This document shows, piece by piece, positions 1 through 7,604 of a DNA stretch of 12,985 bases. The translations under genes were made by a program, and so were the position numbers. Each line of letters opens with the position of its first letter. Position 1 is the first letter of the stretch. Source of the DNA: SZUA-430 sp044375275 (GTDB taxonomy: Bacteria; Pseudomonadota; Alphaproteobacteria; Micropepsales; Micropepsaceae); NCBI GenBank assembly GCA_044375275.1, contig JBILMZ010000088.1, positions 1 through 12,985 on the forward strand. Direction: 5' to 3'. Under the pieces are notes generated by a model. That model did no database searches and was not told where the DNA came from. It was given only the letters and a program-made list of their open reading frames with translations.

Positions 1-930
1 CTCGATCACGCCGGCATCACCGACAATGTAGCGGCCAGGTTCGACAATGATGTCCAGGGTCGAGCCGGGAAAGCCGCTGGCGACTGCTTCACGGATGGCT
101 GAGGCATAGGCATCGATCGTCGGGACGTCGCGATTGTAGCGTGAGGGAAAGCCACCTCCGACATTGATCATGCGCAGTTCAATGCCGCGCGCCTTCAGCG
201 CCTCGAACAGGGACTTCGCCTGCGTGATCGCATTGCCGAACTGGCCGAGATCCGTTTGCTGGGAGCCGACGTGAAACGAGATGCCGTAGGGATCAAGCCC
301 GAGTGACTTTGCACGCGCCAGGAGATCGGCGGCCATGGGCAGTTCGCAACCGAACTTGCGCGACAGCGGCCACTCCGCGCCTTCACAATCGACGAGGATC
401 CGGCAGAACACTTTTGAGCCGGGGGCGGCCTCGGCAAGTTTCAGGAGTTCTTCTTCGCTGTCAAACGCGAACAGGCGCACGCCGCGGCGGAAGGCGGCTT
501 CGATATCCCGCTGCTTCTTGATCGTGTTGCCGAACGACAGGCGACCGGCGTCGACGCCGCACCGCAGGCACAGGTCGATTTCGCCAATGCTGGCCGTGTC
601 GAACGATGAGCCGAGCGCTGCCAGACGGGTGAGGATCTCTTCGGCGGGATTGGCTTTCACCGCGTAATAGATCATCGCCTCGGGAAGCGCGTTGGCAAGA
701 TCGGCGTAGTTGCTGGCGACAAGGTCGACATCCACCACAAGGCAGGGTGTCGGCAGGCATGCCGTCTTGAGGAACTCGGCGATGCGTGGCGGAAGACCAC
801 CGCGCTCCGACGGCGCCATGGGCGGGCGCGCGTGCCTGTTCAGCGCGACCAGATTGGACGGCACGCGGCTTTCGATGGATGAATCAAAATGGATTCTGGA
901 GGCTCGGGAGCCCCTCGTTCTGGCCAACAT
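1..930 (-). CDS. Ornithine (or lysine/ornithine) decarboxylase, fold-type III PLP enzyme, C-terminus beyond window
   Basis: This is the N-terminal 310 codons of a group IV (alanine-racemase-fold) decarboxylase; the reading frame is still open at base 1. Family knowledge: it removes CO2 from L-ornithine (sometimes lysine) with PLP, giving putrescine or cadaverine in the cytosol. Visible motifs are YYAVKANP at residues 88-95 with the PLP Schiff-base Lys92, SFHVGSQQ at 218-225, the phosphate-binding NVGGGFP at 256-262 and EPGRYIVGDAG at 298-308. The substrate-specificity and catalytic Cys/Asp region lies outside the window, so ornithine versus lysine cannot be decided. The ATG at 930 has AAGGG 8 nt upstream. 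The family-like sequence starts only near residue 48, so an internal ATG at 819 is possible, but I see no Shine-Dalgarno there. The gene follows rnr on the same strand after 181 nt and probably has its own promoter. Confidence 0.88.
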   Translation of the reverse strand, partial: MLARTRGSRASRIHFDSSIESRVPSNLVALNRHARPPMAPSERGGLPPRIAEFLKTACLPTPCLVVDVDLVASNYADLANALPEAMIYYAVKANPAEEILTRLAALGSSFDTASIGEIDLCLRCGVDAGRLSFGNTIKKQRDIEAAFRRGVRLFAFDSEEELLKLAEAAPGSKVFCRILVDCEGAEWPLSRKFGCELPMAADLLARAKSLGLDPYGISFHVGSQQTDLGQFGNAITQAKSLFEALKARGIELRMINVGGGFPSRYNRDVPTIDAYASAIREAVASGFPGSTLDIIVEPGRYIVGDAGVIE

Positions 931-949
931 CGTCAACACCCTTTAAGAC

Positions 950-963
950 CCGGCATCTGCCGG
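950..963 (-). promoter_or_regulatory. Stem-loop next to the decarboxylase ribosome-binding site
   Basis: There is a perfect 5-bp inverted repeat CCGGC/GCCGG with a 4-nt loop. On the minus strand it can be extended by AAG/CTT across a 2-nt bulge. It ends 6 nt before the AAGGG Shine-Dalgarno (939-943), so the extended stem would reach towards the ribosome-binding site. Structured leaders upstream of ornithine decarboxylase genes are known in Alphaproteobacteria (the speF motif). This leader is shorter than that motif as I know it, so I do not assign it. A role in translation control is inference. Confidence 0.4.
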
Positions 964-1048
964 CTTGATCGAAAAGGACGCTTCCGTCGTTGCTTAACCG
1001 AATGATGTGGCCAGGGGCACGTGCGTCACGCGTCTTACTTGAGAAGAG

Positions 1049-1077
1049 CACATAATGCTTGCTGGTTCGTTTCGCAA
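1049..1077 (-). promoter_or_regulatory. Candidate sigma70-like promoter for the decarboxylase
   Basis: The minus strand reads TTGCGA (1077-1072), a 17-nt spacer, then TATGTG (1054-1049). An A-rich stretch lies just upstream of the -35 (around 1080-1085). The -10 is only a partial match. If used, the 5' leader would be about 110 nt and contain the stem-loop at 950-963. A promoter in this gap makes sense because 181 nt separates rnr from the decarboxylase, while the genes above it are tightly packed. Confidence 0.3.
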
Positions 1078-1111
1078 GATTTTTTCTGACGCATGCTAGG
1101 CGCCGACGGTC

Positions 1112-3367
1112 TCAGCGCTTGCGTGGCTTCTTGCGCTCTGGCGTGAAGCCTCGCTTGCCGCCTCGCGGTGCCGCTCGTGACGGTGCGCCTGGCTTGCCGC
1201 CTTCCAGCAACGTGAACCGCAGACCGCCGGTGAGTGGCGTTGCTTCGTCAACGCGTACCTTTACTGTGTCGCCGAGACGGAACCTGAGCCCAGTTTTTTC
1301 GCCGACCAGCGCGTGCGCCTTCTCGTCGTGGTGGAAGAACTCCCGGCCGAGCGAGCGTACGGGAACAATGCCGTCGGCGCCGGTCTCGGCGAGCCGGACG
1401 AACAGCCCAAATCGCGTTACGCCGGAAATGCGTCCGGGGAACTCGGCGCCAACCCGGTCCGACATGAACGCAGCGATGTAACGGTCATTGGAGTCGCGCT
1501 CGGCGGCCATTGCCCTGCGCTCGAACGCGGAGATGTCCTCGGCGACTTTCGGCAAACGTCCGATTTCGCGGTCCGTCAGGCCGCCATTTCCCAAACCGAA
1601 TGAACGTACGAGTGCCCGGTGTACGATGAGATCGGCATAGCGCCGGATGGGAGACGTGAAATGCGCATAGCGCTTGAGCGCCAGGCCATAGTGGCCAATG
1701 TTTTCCGGGTTGTATTCAGCCTGGCTCTGCGAGCGCAGCATGACCACGTTGACCAGTTCGCGATTGGGCGTGTCTGCCGCCGCCTTCAGGATGTTGTTCA
1801 GCATCGCCGTCGTGACGGTCTGCGCCGGCGCGAGGTTGATGTTCATCGTCTCGAGGAAGTCTCCCAGCGCCTGAAGCTTTTCGGCTGATGGCGGGGCATG
1901 GACCCGGTAGACGAGGGGACAATTGCGTGACTCAAGCGCTTCGGCGGCCGCAACGTTGGCCTGGATCATGAACTCTTCGATCAGCCGATGGGCGTCGTAG
2001 CGCTCGCGCGTGCCGATCGACTTTACGCGCCCGTCCGGGCCCAGTTCGATCTTGTGCTCGGGCAGGTCCAGGTCCAGCGGGCTGCGACGGTCACGCGCCT
2101 TGCACATGGCGCGGTAGCACGCCTCGAGCGGGCGCAGGACGCCGTCAAGCAATGGAGTCGTCTTCTCGTTCGGGTGGCCGTCGAGGGCTTCCTGGACCTC
2201 GTTGTATGTCAGGCGGGCCGCAGAGCGCATAAGGGCGCGTTCAAAGCGATGAGACTTCAGACGTCCGTCGGCACTGAACTTCATGCGGCAGGCGATTATG
2301 GCCCGGTCCTGCGCTTCCTTCAGCGAGCACAGGTCGGCCGAGAGCTTCTCGGGGAGCATGGGCACGACGCGGTCGGGGAAGTAGACCGAGTTTCCCCGGC
2401 GTACGGCCTCGCGGTCGATCTGCGAGTCGGGCGTGACGTAGTGCGACACATCCGCAATGGCCACGATCGCGTTGAAGCCACCCTTGTTCTGGGGATCGTC
2501 ATCGGCGGCAGCCCACACGGCGTCATCGTGGTCCCGCGCGTCCGGCGGGTCGATTGTAATGAGCGGCACGTTTCTCAAATCGACGCGGTCTCCGAGCGTC
2601 GCTGGCTTCGCCCGCTCGGCCTCGTCAAGAGCGGCCTGAGGAAAGCTGTCAGGTATGCCGTGCGTGTGAATGGCGATCAGGCTGATCGTGCGCGACTCTG
2701 AAGAGCGACCCACGCGCTCGACGATTTTTGCCCGTGGCAGGCCCATGGCGCGTTCGCGCGTCGCTTCGATGACGACAACTTCGCCGTCGAGTGCTCCCGC
2801 CATGTCGCCTTCAGCGACGTGGAAGTCGTGGCGTGCCTTCTTGTCCACGGGCTCCACGCGGCCCGCGCGACCGAGCTTGCGAAACACGCCGACTGTCTTT
2901 CCGGTTGTTGCAGCAAGGCGCCGAATGATCTGGGCTTCGAAACCCTTTCCTTCCGGCTTGAGGCGAACGAGCGCGCGATCGCCGATGCCTAGAGCGGTGC
3001 CTGTTGGCTGGCTGCCGCCGCCGGGGCCCAGCATGATGCGGGGTGGTGGTGCATCGCTGTCCCATTGCACGGGGCGGCACAGCATCTCGCCGTCGTTGTC
3101 GACATCGATGACTTCGACCACGGTGACTTCCGGCACGTGGCCTGCGCGAACCATTTTTCGGCCGCGCTGCTTCTTGACCTGACCTTCGTCGGCCAGGTCT
3201 GCAAGCATGCGCTTCAGGGCTATCTTTCCGCCACCCTTGATGCCGAAGTGACGGGACATGTCACGCTTTGTGGCTTCGGGATTCTCTTCGAGAAATGCGA
3301 GCAAATCCTGCTTCGAGACGACATCGCCGTCCCGGGGGGCATGGGGGCCTCGGCCTTTCTTTTTCAC
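1112..3367 (-). CDS. rnr: Ribonuclease R (RNB-family 3'-5' exoribonuclease)
   Basis: This 751-residue protein has the full RNase R layout. A basic N-terminus leads into a winged-helix domain (about 18-72, with SKQDLLAFLEENP), followed by cold-shock-like RNA-binding segments (about 80-225). The RNB nuclease core (about 255-590) carries IDPPDARDHDDAV, giving the metal-binding acidic residues Asp273, Asp279, Asp281 and Asp282. HFTSPIRRYADL is at 569-580, an S1 domain spans about 641-723, and a Lys/Arg/Pro-rich tail follows. Family knowledge: it degrades structured RNA processively, including rRNA and mRNA fragments, from the 3' end in the cytosol. The start is GTG at 3367, which overlaps the topA stop by 4 nt (GTGA), so translational coupling to topA is likely. 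No obvious intrinsic terminator follows the stop. Confidence 0.97.
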   Translation of the reverse strand: MKKKGRGPHAPRDGDVVSKQDLLAFLEENPEATKRDMSRHFGIKGGGKIALKRMLADLADEGQVKKQRGRKMVRAGHVPEVTVVEVIDVDNDGEMLCRPVQWDSDAPPPRIMLGPGGGSQPTGTALGIGDRALVRLKPEGKGFEAQIIRRLAATTGKTVGVFRKLGRAGRVEPVDKKARHDFHVAEGDMAGALDGEVVVIEATRERAMGLPRAKIVERVGRSSESRTISLIAIHTHGIPDSFPQAALDEAERAKPATLGDRVDLRNVPLITIDPPDARDHDDAVWAAADDDPQNKGGFNAIVAIADVSHYVTPDSQIDREAVRRGNSVYFPDRVVPMLPEKLSADLCSLKEAQDRAIIACRMKFSADGRLKSHRFERALMRSAARLTYNEVQEALDGHPNEKTTPLLDGVLRPLEACYRAMCKARDRRSPLDLDLPEHKIELGPDGRVKSIGTRERYDAHRLIEEFMIQANVAAAEALESRNCPLVYRVHAPPSAEKLQALGDFLETMNINLAPAQTVTTAMLNNILKAAADTPNRELVNVVMLRSQSQAEYNPENIGHYGLALKRYAHFTSPIRRYADLIVHRALVRSFGLGNGGLTDREIGRLPKVAEDISAFERRAMAAERDSNDRYIAAFMSDRVGAEFPGRISGVTRFGLFVRLAETGADGIVPVRSLGREFFHHDEKAHALVGEKTGLRFRLGDTVKVRVDEATPLTGGLRFTLLEGGKPGAPSRAAPRGGKRGFTPERKKPRKR

Positions 3368-6093
3368 GTCGTCTCTAATGCTTTCTTTTTGGCAGGGGGC
3401 TTGCGGGTCTTGGCAGTGGCCGCTGGTTTCTCACCATCGGTCGATGCCTTGGCCGGCTTTTCCTTTTTGGTGCTGGCTTTTACGGCCTTTGCTTCCTTGG
3501 TTGCCTTGGCGGGCTTCTCGGCCTTTGGTGCCTTTGCCTTTTTCTTCTTTTTCTTGCCGCCACCCTGTTCCGCGCGGATCCGCAGCAGTTCAACGGCTTC
3601 GGCGAGTGTCAGGGCCTTGGGGTCCGTACCCTTTGGCACGTTGGCGTTCGTGTCACCGTCAGTGATGTAGGGGCCGTATTTGCCACTCATCACCCTGACT
3701 GCAGCCTTTGACTCCGGGTGTTCTCCAAGTTCCGCCAGTGGCGCCTTGGGTTGACCGAAGCGGCGGCCCGGATTGGCTTTCTTTTCGGCGAGCACGGTCA
3801 CGGCGTGATTGAGCCCGATCGTGAAAACGTCTTCCGGGTTTTCAAGATTGGCGTACATGCCGTCGTGCTTGATGTAGGGACCGAAGCGTCCGAAGTTTGC
3901 CTCGATGGGCGTGTTCGTTTCGGGATGCATGCCGACAAGTCGCGGCAAGGACAGCTGTTTCAGCGCAGTTGCCAGATCCAGCGTCGCAAGGTCCACGCCC
4001 TTGGGCGCGCTGGCGGTCTTGGGTTTCGGTGCATCCTTTTCCTTGCTCGCGTCGCCGAGCTGCAGGAAGGGACCAAAACGTCCAGGCCGCAGCGTTACGG
4101 TCAGGCCGGTCTCGGGGTCAACGCCCAGAATCCTGGTCTCAACCGCGCCTTCGCCGCTGCTGGCGAATGGTCTCGTGTAGCTGCACTTCTCTTCGCCTTC
4201 TTTGCCGTAGTTCGAGCAGCCAATGAATGCGCCGTTCTTTCCCAGGCGCAATCCCAAGCGTCCGGTCTTGCACAGCTTGCACTGGCGCGGATCCACGCCT
4301 TCCGTGCCGACCGGGAAAATGTGAGGGCCGAGTACTTCATCAAGCGTATCGAGCACTTCGCGGATGCGCAGCTCGGCAATGCCAGTGATGGCCGCGTGAA
4401 AGTCCTTCCAGAAGTCGGCCAGAAGGCTCTTCCACTTGAGCTTGCCTTCCGAGACCTGGTCGAGCTGGTCCTCGAGGCTCGCCGTAAAGTCGTATTCCAC
4501 GTAGTGCCTGAAGAAGCTCGTCAGGAACGCCGTCACCAGCTGGCCGCGGTCTTCCGGAATGAACCGGGACTTGTCCATGCGCACATATTGACGGTCGCGG
4601 AGTACCTGAAGCGTCGACGCGTAGGTCGAAGGCCGGCCAATTCCCAGTTCCTCAAGCTTCTTCACAAGCGACGCTTCCGAGAAACGCGGCGGCGGTTCGG
4701 TGAAATGCTGCTCGGGCTTGACCTCGTTGACGTGCATCGCGTCGCCACTCGACACTTTGGGCAGGCGCGACCCTTCTTCGTCTTCCGCCGGCTCGTCGCG
4801 GCTTTCGGTGTACAGGACGAGGAAGCCTTCGAACGTCAAAACCGAACCGGTCGCGCGCAAACCCGTGCGGCCGTCGCGGGATTCAATTTCGATGGCGGTG
4901 CGCTCGAACTCCGCCGCTTCCATCTGGCTCGCGACCATGCGCTTCCAGACGAGATCGTAAAGGCGCAGCATGTCGGGCTCGATGCCCTTCAGGCTGTCGG
5001 GCGTGCGCTCGACGTCCGTCGGACGAATGGCTTCGTGCGCTTCCTGCGCATTGCGTGCCTTGGATTTGTAGATGCGCGGGCTGTCGGGCAAATGGCGGGC
5101 CGAGTAGCGGCTGCCGATGAGCTTGCGGGTCTGGGTCAGTGCCTCTGGCGCTACGTCGACACCGTCCGTTCGCATATAGGTGATGAGACCGACGGTTTCA
5201 CCGCCAATATCAACGCCCTCATAGAGACGCTGCGCGGTTCGCATCGTGTGGCTGGCGGAAAAACCCAACTTGCGGGAGGCTTCCTGCTGAAGCGTGGACG
5301 TCGTGAATGGCGGGTAGGGATTACGGCGGCCCGGCTTGGACTCGACGCTGGTGACCGAGAACTGTCCGGCTTCGATGACCTTGCGCGCTTCTGCAGCTGC
5401 CGCCTCGTTCGGCAGGGAAAACTTGTCGAGCTTGTCGCCGTTCAGCTTGACCAGGCGTGCCTGGAGCTGGTCGCGGGCCGGCGTCTTCAGCAGGGCGTCG
5501 ACGGTCCAGTATTCCTGGGCGCGGAACTTCTCGATCTCGAGTTCGCGTTCGCAGATGATGCGCAGGGCGACCGACTGGACGCGCCCCGCAGAGCGCGAAC
5601 CGGGAAGCTTGCGCCACAGCACGGGTGAAAGATTGTAACCGACGAGATAGTCGAGGGCGCGTCGTGCGAGGTAGGCATCGACCAGTTCGCGGTCGATCTG
5701 GCGAGGATGTGCCATGCCTTCCTGAACGGCGGACTTGGTGATCGCATTGAATACGACGCGCTCGACCGTCACGTCCTTGAGGACCTTCTTCTGGGTCAGC
5801 ACTTCCAGAAGGTGCCAGGAGATAGCTTCGCCTTCGCGATCAGGGTCGGTGGCGAGGATGAGTTTCTTGGCCCCCTTCACAGCAGAAGTGATTTCGCTGA
5901 GGTGCTTGGCCGCGCGGTCCGCGACCTCCCACGACATGTCGAAATCCTGGTCCGGCTTGACCGAACCGTCTTCCTCCGCAAGGTCACGCACGTGGCCGTA
6001 CGATGCGAGCACCTTGAAATCGCTGCCCAGATATTTGTTGATCGTTTTGGCCTTTGCGGGCGACTCAACGATCACGACGTTACTAGCGGCCAC
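3364..6093 (-). CDS. topA: DNA topoisomerase I (type IA)
   Basis: This 909-residue protein relaxes negative supercoils by single-strand passage. The TOPRIM domain is at the N-terminus (VIVESPAKAKT at 7-17, DPDREGE at 83-89, with the Mg-binding acidic residues). GSRSAGRVQS is at 165-174, and the active-site Tyr306 sits in GLITYMRTDG. One four-cysteine zinc finger is visible (C605, C608, C626, C637). It is followed by topo-C repeats with FGRFGPYIKHDG (734-745) and SGKYGPYITDG (803-813). The last 65 or so residues are a Lys/Ala/Pro-rich tail with KKKKKK, likely for DNA binding. The start is GTG at 6093; an in-frame TGA lies three codons upstream, so no earlier start is possible. The Shine-Dalgarno AAGGA (6106-6110) is 12 nt away, somewhat long. 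rnr begins within its stop codon. Confidence 0.97.
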   Translation of the reverse strand: MAASNVVIVESPAKAKTINKYLGSDFKVLASYGHVRDLAEEDGSVKPDQDFDMSWEVADRAAKHLSEITSAVKGAKKLILATDPDREGEAISWHLLEVLTQKKVLKDVTVERVVFNAITKSAVQEGMAHPRQIDRELVDAYLARRALDYLVGYNLSPVLWRKLPGSRSAGRVQSVALRIICERELEIEKFRAQEYWTVDALLKTPARDQLQARLVKLNGDKLDKFSLPNEAAAAEARKVIEAGQFSVTSVESKPGRRNPYPPFTTSTLQQEASRKLGFSASHTMRTAQRLYEGVDIGGETVGLITYMRTDGVDVAPEALTQTRKLIGSRYSARHLPDSPRIYKSKARNAQEAHEAIRPTDVERTPDSLKGIEPDMLRLYDLVWKRMVASQMEAAEFERTAIEIESRDGRTGLRATGSVLTFEGFLVLYTESRDEPAEDEEGSRLPKVSSGDAMHVNEVKPEQHFTEPPPRFSEASLVKKLEELGIGRPSTYASTLQVLRDRQYVRMDKSRFIPEDRGQLVTAFLTSFFRHYVEYDFTASLEDQLDQVSEGKLKWKSLLADFWKDFHAAITGIAELRIREVLDTLDEVLGPHIFPVGTEGVDPRQCKLCKTGRLGLRLGKNGAFIGCSNYGKEGEEKCSYTRPFASSGEGAVETRILGVDPETGLTVTLRPGRFGPFLQLGDASKEKDAPKPKTASAPKGVDLATLDLATALKQLSLPRLVGMHPETNTPIEANFGRFGPYIKHDGMYANLENPEDVFTIGLNHAVTVLAEKKANPGRRFGQPKAPLAELGEHPESKAAVRVMSGKYGPYITDGDTNANVPKGTDPKALTLAEAVELLRIRAEQGGGKKKKKKAKAPKAEKPAKATKEAKAVKASTKKEKPAKASTDGEKPAATAKTRKPPAKKKALETT

Positions 6094-6135
6094 CGGTGGT
6101 CATTATCCTTTTGGGGGGTCCCATTTGGGGCGCGG

Positions 6136-6165
6136 ACAGTGGTCCAATCCCCGGGCCAAAGTCAA
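6136..6165 (-). promoter_or_regulatory. Possible topA promoter
   Basis: The minus strand has a strong -35-like TTGACT (6165-6160) in the 136-nt gap between dprA and topA. The best -10 at 18-nt spacing is CACTGT (6141-6136), a weak match. A small CCCA/TGGG hairpin (6120-6129) lies between this point and the Shine-Dalgarno. topA is often supercoiling-controlled, but nothing in the sequence proves that here. Confidence 0.3.
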
Positions 6166-6197
6166 CCGACTGGACAGAAGCCCTCTTCAACCGTGAC

Positions 6198-6215
6198 AAA
6201 AAACGATTTATAATC
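6198..6215 (-). terminator. Weak terminator-like element after dprA
   Basis: About 15 nt after the dprA stop the minus strand reads GATT-ATA-AATC followed by G and six T residues. The T-run is convincing but the stem is only 4 bp and AT-rich, so read-through into topA is likely. The same AT-rich patch could instead belong to a promoter. Confidence 0.22.
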
Positions 6216-6229
6216 AATGAATTAGACAG

Positions 6230-7360
6230 TTAACCTGAATCACTGAGGGCGACCCGCTGTCCGTGGTGCCGGGTTAACAGACCGGCGAATTCGAGGTCCA
6301 GGAGAGCCGCCGCGACGGCTGAAGGAGGTGCGCCGGTGAGCCTGACAAGTTCGTCCGTTTCCACGGGCGTGCGGCTCAGACGAGCAAGGATTTCCGACTG
6401 CAGTCCGTCCTCGCCGCCCTTGATTTCTTCGGGCGGGCGACGTGGTTGCGGCGGCTGTTGCGCCAGCGTCGGCTGTCGATGGCCAATCGTTAATTCCGTG
6501 ATGATGTCTTCGGCACTTTCGGTGAGGATCGCCCCCTGGCGCAGCAGGGCGTTGGTTCCGCTGGCGCGCGGGTCAAGCGGTGAGCCGGGTACCGCAAACA
6601 CGTCGCGTCCCTGTTCCACTGCGAGGCGTGCCGTGATCAGCGAGCCCGAGTGGAGGGTGGCTTCCACGACCAGGACGCCCTGCGCGAGACCTGACACGAT
6701 CCGGTTGCGCCTTGGAAAGTGTTGTGCCGTCGGTTGCTGGCCAAAGGTGACCTCGCTGACGAGCAGGCCGCGTTCGGCAATTTCGCTGTGAAGGCGTGCG
6801 TTCTCCGGCGGGTACACGACATCAAGACCGCCTGCCATGACGGCGATGGTGCCCGTTTCTACAGAGCCCTTGTGGGCAGCCGTGTCGATGCCCCTTGCGA
6901 GCCCCGACACGACGGCAAAGCCGGCCGCGCCCAGATCGGTTGAGATGTTGCGGGCGAAGCGCTGGCCAATGGCGGAGGCATTGCGCGAACCGACAACGGC
7001 GATTGCCGGCTGAGCCAGAAGTTGGGTCCTTCCCTTGACGATCAGGAATGGCGGGCAGGGCTCTGCACCCGCGAGCATTGGGGAATAGCCGGGCTCGTCG
7101 TGGGCGATCAGCGTGGCGCCGAATGCGCGAATGGCGTCGACTTCGCGCCTGACGCTGTCGACGGATGGAAGCGCGGGCGTGCCGGACTTCCTGAGCCTGC
7201 GCGCGATATCCGACCAGTGCCGGAGCGCACTTGCCGCGGATCCGAAGCGGGACAGCACGGCGTGGAATGTTGCGGGGCCGACGGCGTCAGCACGAAGCAG
7301 CCTCAGTCGCGCATGCCTTTCGGTTTCTGAAATTGTTAATGCTGTTTCGACCATCGCCAC
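6230..7360 (-). CDS. dprA: DNA processing protein DprA (Smf)
   Basis: This 376-residue protein binds incoming single-stranded DNA and loads RecA during transformation; it is widespread even in species not known to be competent. An N-terminal helical/HhH-like region (about 10-80) precedes the Rossmann-like DprA core. The core shows AVVGSRNAS (121-129), SGLARGIDTAAH (152-163), GGLDVVYPPEN (177-187), FPRRNRIVSGL (215-225), VVEATLHSGSLITA (231-244) and FAVPGSPLDPRASGTN (255-270). A Pro/Gln linker (about 297-311) leads to a C-terminal winged-helix domain (about 318-372). The start is GTG at 7360, with AGGT 8 nt upstream (7369-7372). An ATG two codons later (7354) is possible but worse spaced. That Shine-Dalgarno lies inside an FNR/FixK-like box. 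Confidence 0.96.
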   Translation of the reverse strand: MAMVETALTISETERHARLRLLRADAVGPATFHAVLSRFGSAASALRHWSDIARRLRKSGTPALPSVDSVRREVDAIRAFGATLIAHDEPGYSPMLAGAEPCPPFLIVKGRTQLLAQPAIAVVGSRNASAIGQRFARNISTDLGAAGFAVVSGLARGIDTAAHKGSVETGTIAVMAGGLDVVYPPENARLHSEIAERGLLVSEVTFGQQPTAQHFPRRNRIVSGLAQGVLVVEATLHSGSLITARLAVEQGRDVFAVPGSPLDPRASGTNALLRQGAILTESAEDIITELTIGHRQPTLAQQPPQPRRPPEEIKGGEDGLQSEILARLSRTPVETDELVRLTGAPPSAVAAALLDLEFAGLLTRHHGQRVALSDSG

Positions 7361-7365
7361 ACAAT

Positions 7366-7379
7366 TTGACCTGAATCAA
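7366..7379. promoter_or_regulatory. FNR/FixK-type box (anaerobox-like)
   Basis: The sequence TTGACCTGAATCAA matches the FNR/FixK consensus TTGAT-N4-ATCAA with one deviation (C for T at position 5). The outer dyad TTGA-N6-TCAA is perfect and centred at 7372.5. It sits 6 nt upstream of the dprA start and overlaps its Shine-Dalgarno, too close to act as a classical activator site for dprA. In the other direction, a class II position of -41.5 would put a plus-strand transcription start near 7414, ahead of the small ORF at 7455. The -10 there would be CAGAGT (7402-7407), which is weak. A 14-bp match can occur by chance. Confidence 0.42.
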
Positions 7380-7454
7380 AGCCGGGGCCCTCCGCGTGTT
7401 GCAGAGTTGCCCGTCGGCTCGCGTGTGAGCCACTTGCAGATGGAGTTTGGCAAT

Positions 7455-7547
7455 ATGATGGTCATGGGCGCCGCAGCTGTCGCAATGACAGTGTTTCTTG
7501 TTACATTGTTCACGGTCGCGTGGGTGACGGAGCATCGCAAGCAGTAG
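7455..7547 (+). CDS. Possible single-pass membrane microprotein (30 residues)
   Basis: This plus-strand ORF opposes all its neighbours. The product is 30 residues: MMVM, a hydrophobic span of roughly 20 residues (about 5-24, GAAAVAMTVFLVTLFTVAWV), then a charged tail TEHRKQ. That is a typical single transmembrane helix with a positively charged end. The start at 7455 has GGAG 9 nt upstream (7442-7445). A longer reading from ATG 7440 would give 35 residues but lacks a clear Shine-Dalgarno and would contain GGAG within its own coding sequence. No family is recognised. The shape resembles the small accessory subunits of respiratory oxidases and transporters, but no homology is claimed. The FNR/FixK-like box lies about 75 nt upstream in a suitable arrangement. 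A chance ORF remains quite possible. Confidence 0.4.
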   Translation: MMVMGAAAVAMTVFLVTLFTVAWVTEHRKQ

Positions 7548-7604
7548 CTGCCCGCGATCCGCAGATATGCCTCAACATCAACCTGCGTGGAAGACCCGGA
7601 AACG

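Noticed and set aside
998..1057. 19-codon upstream ORF in the decarboxylase leader
   Set aside because: Its ATG overlaps the candidate -10 element, so it may not be transcribed, and it has no Shine-Dalgarno.
1988..2701. 237-codon plus-strand frame opposite rnr (also 3065-3670 across rnr/topA and 11135-11917 opposite pyrB)
   Set aside because: All are antisense to well-conserved genes and their translations show no family motifs.
3364..3590. Lys/Ala-rich low-complexity repeats at the 3' end of topA as a possible repeat element
   Set aside because: They encode the basic tail common to many bacterial topoisomerase I proteins; no DNA-level repeat unit is evident.
3718..5628. 636-codon open frame on the plus strand opposite topA
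   Set aside because: It lies wholly antisense to a clear topA, shows no recognisable domain, and is the kind of stop-free shadow that GC-rich codon use produces.
6083..6103. Six-codon leader ORF (ATG ... TAG) overlapping the topA GTG start
   Set aside because: Its ATG is only 2 nt from the AAGGA Shine-Dalgarno, too close for good initiation; the Shine-Dalgarno fits topA itself better, though at a long 12 nt.
7320..7360. The FNR/FixK-like box as an activator site for dprA
   Set aside because: At -41.5 it would place the start site near 7331, inside the dprA coding region.
7113..7454. Long upstream extension of the plus-strand small ORF
   Set aside because: Most of it is antisense to the dprA N-terminus and looks like shadow sequence; only the last 30-35 codons have a plausible start and a membrane-helix pattern.
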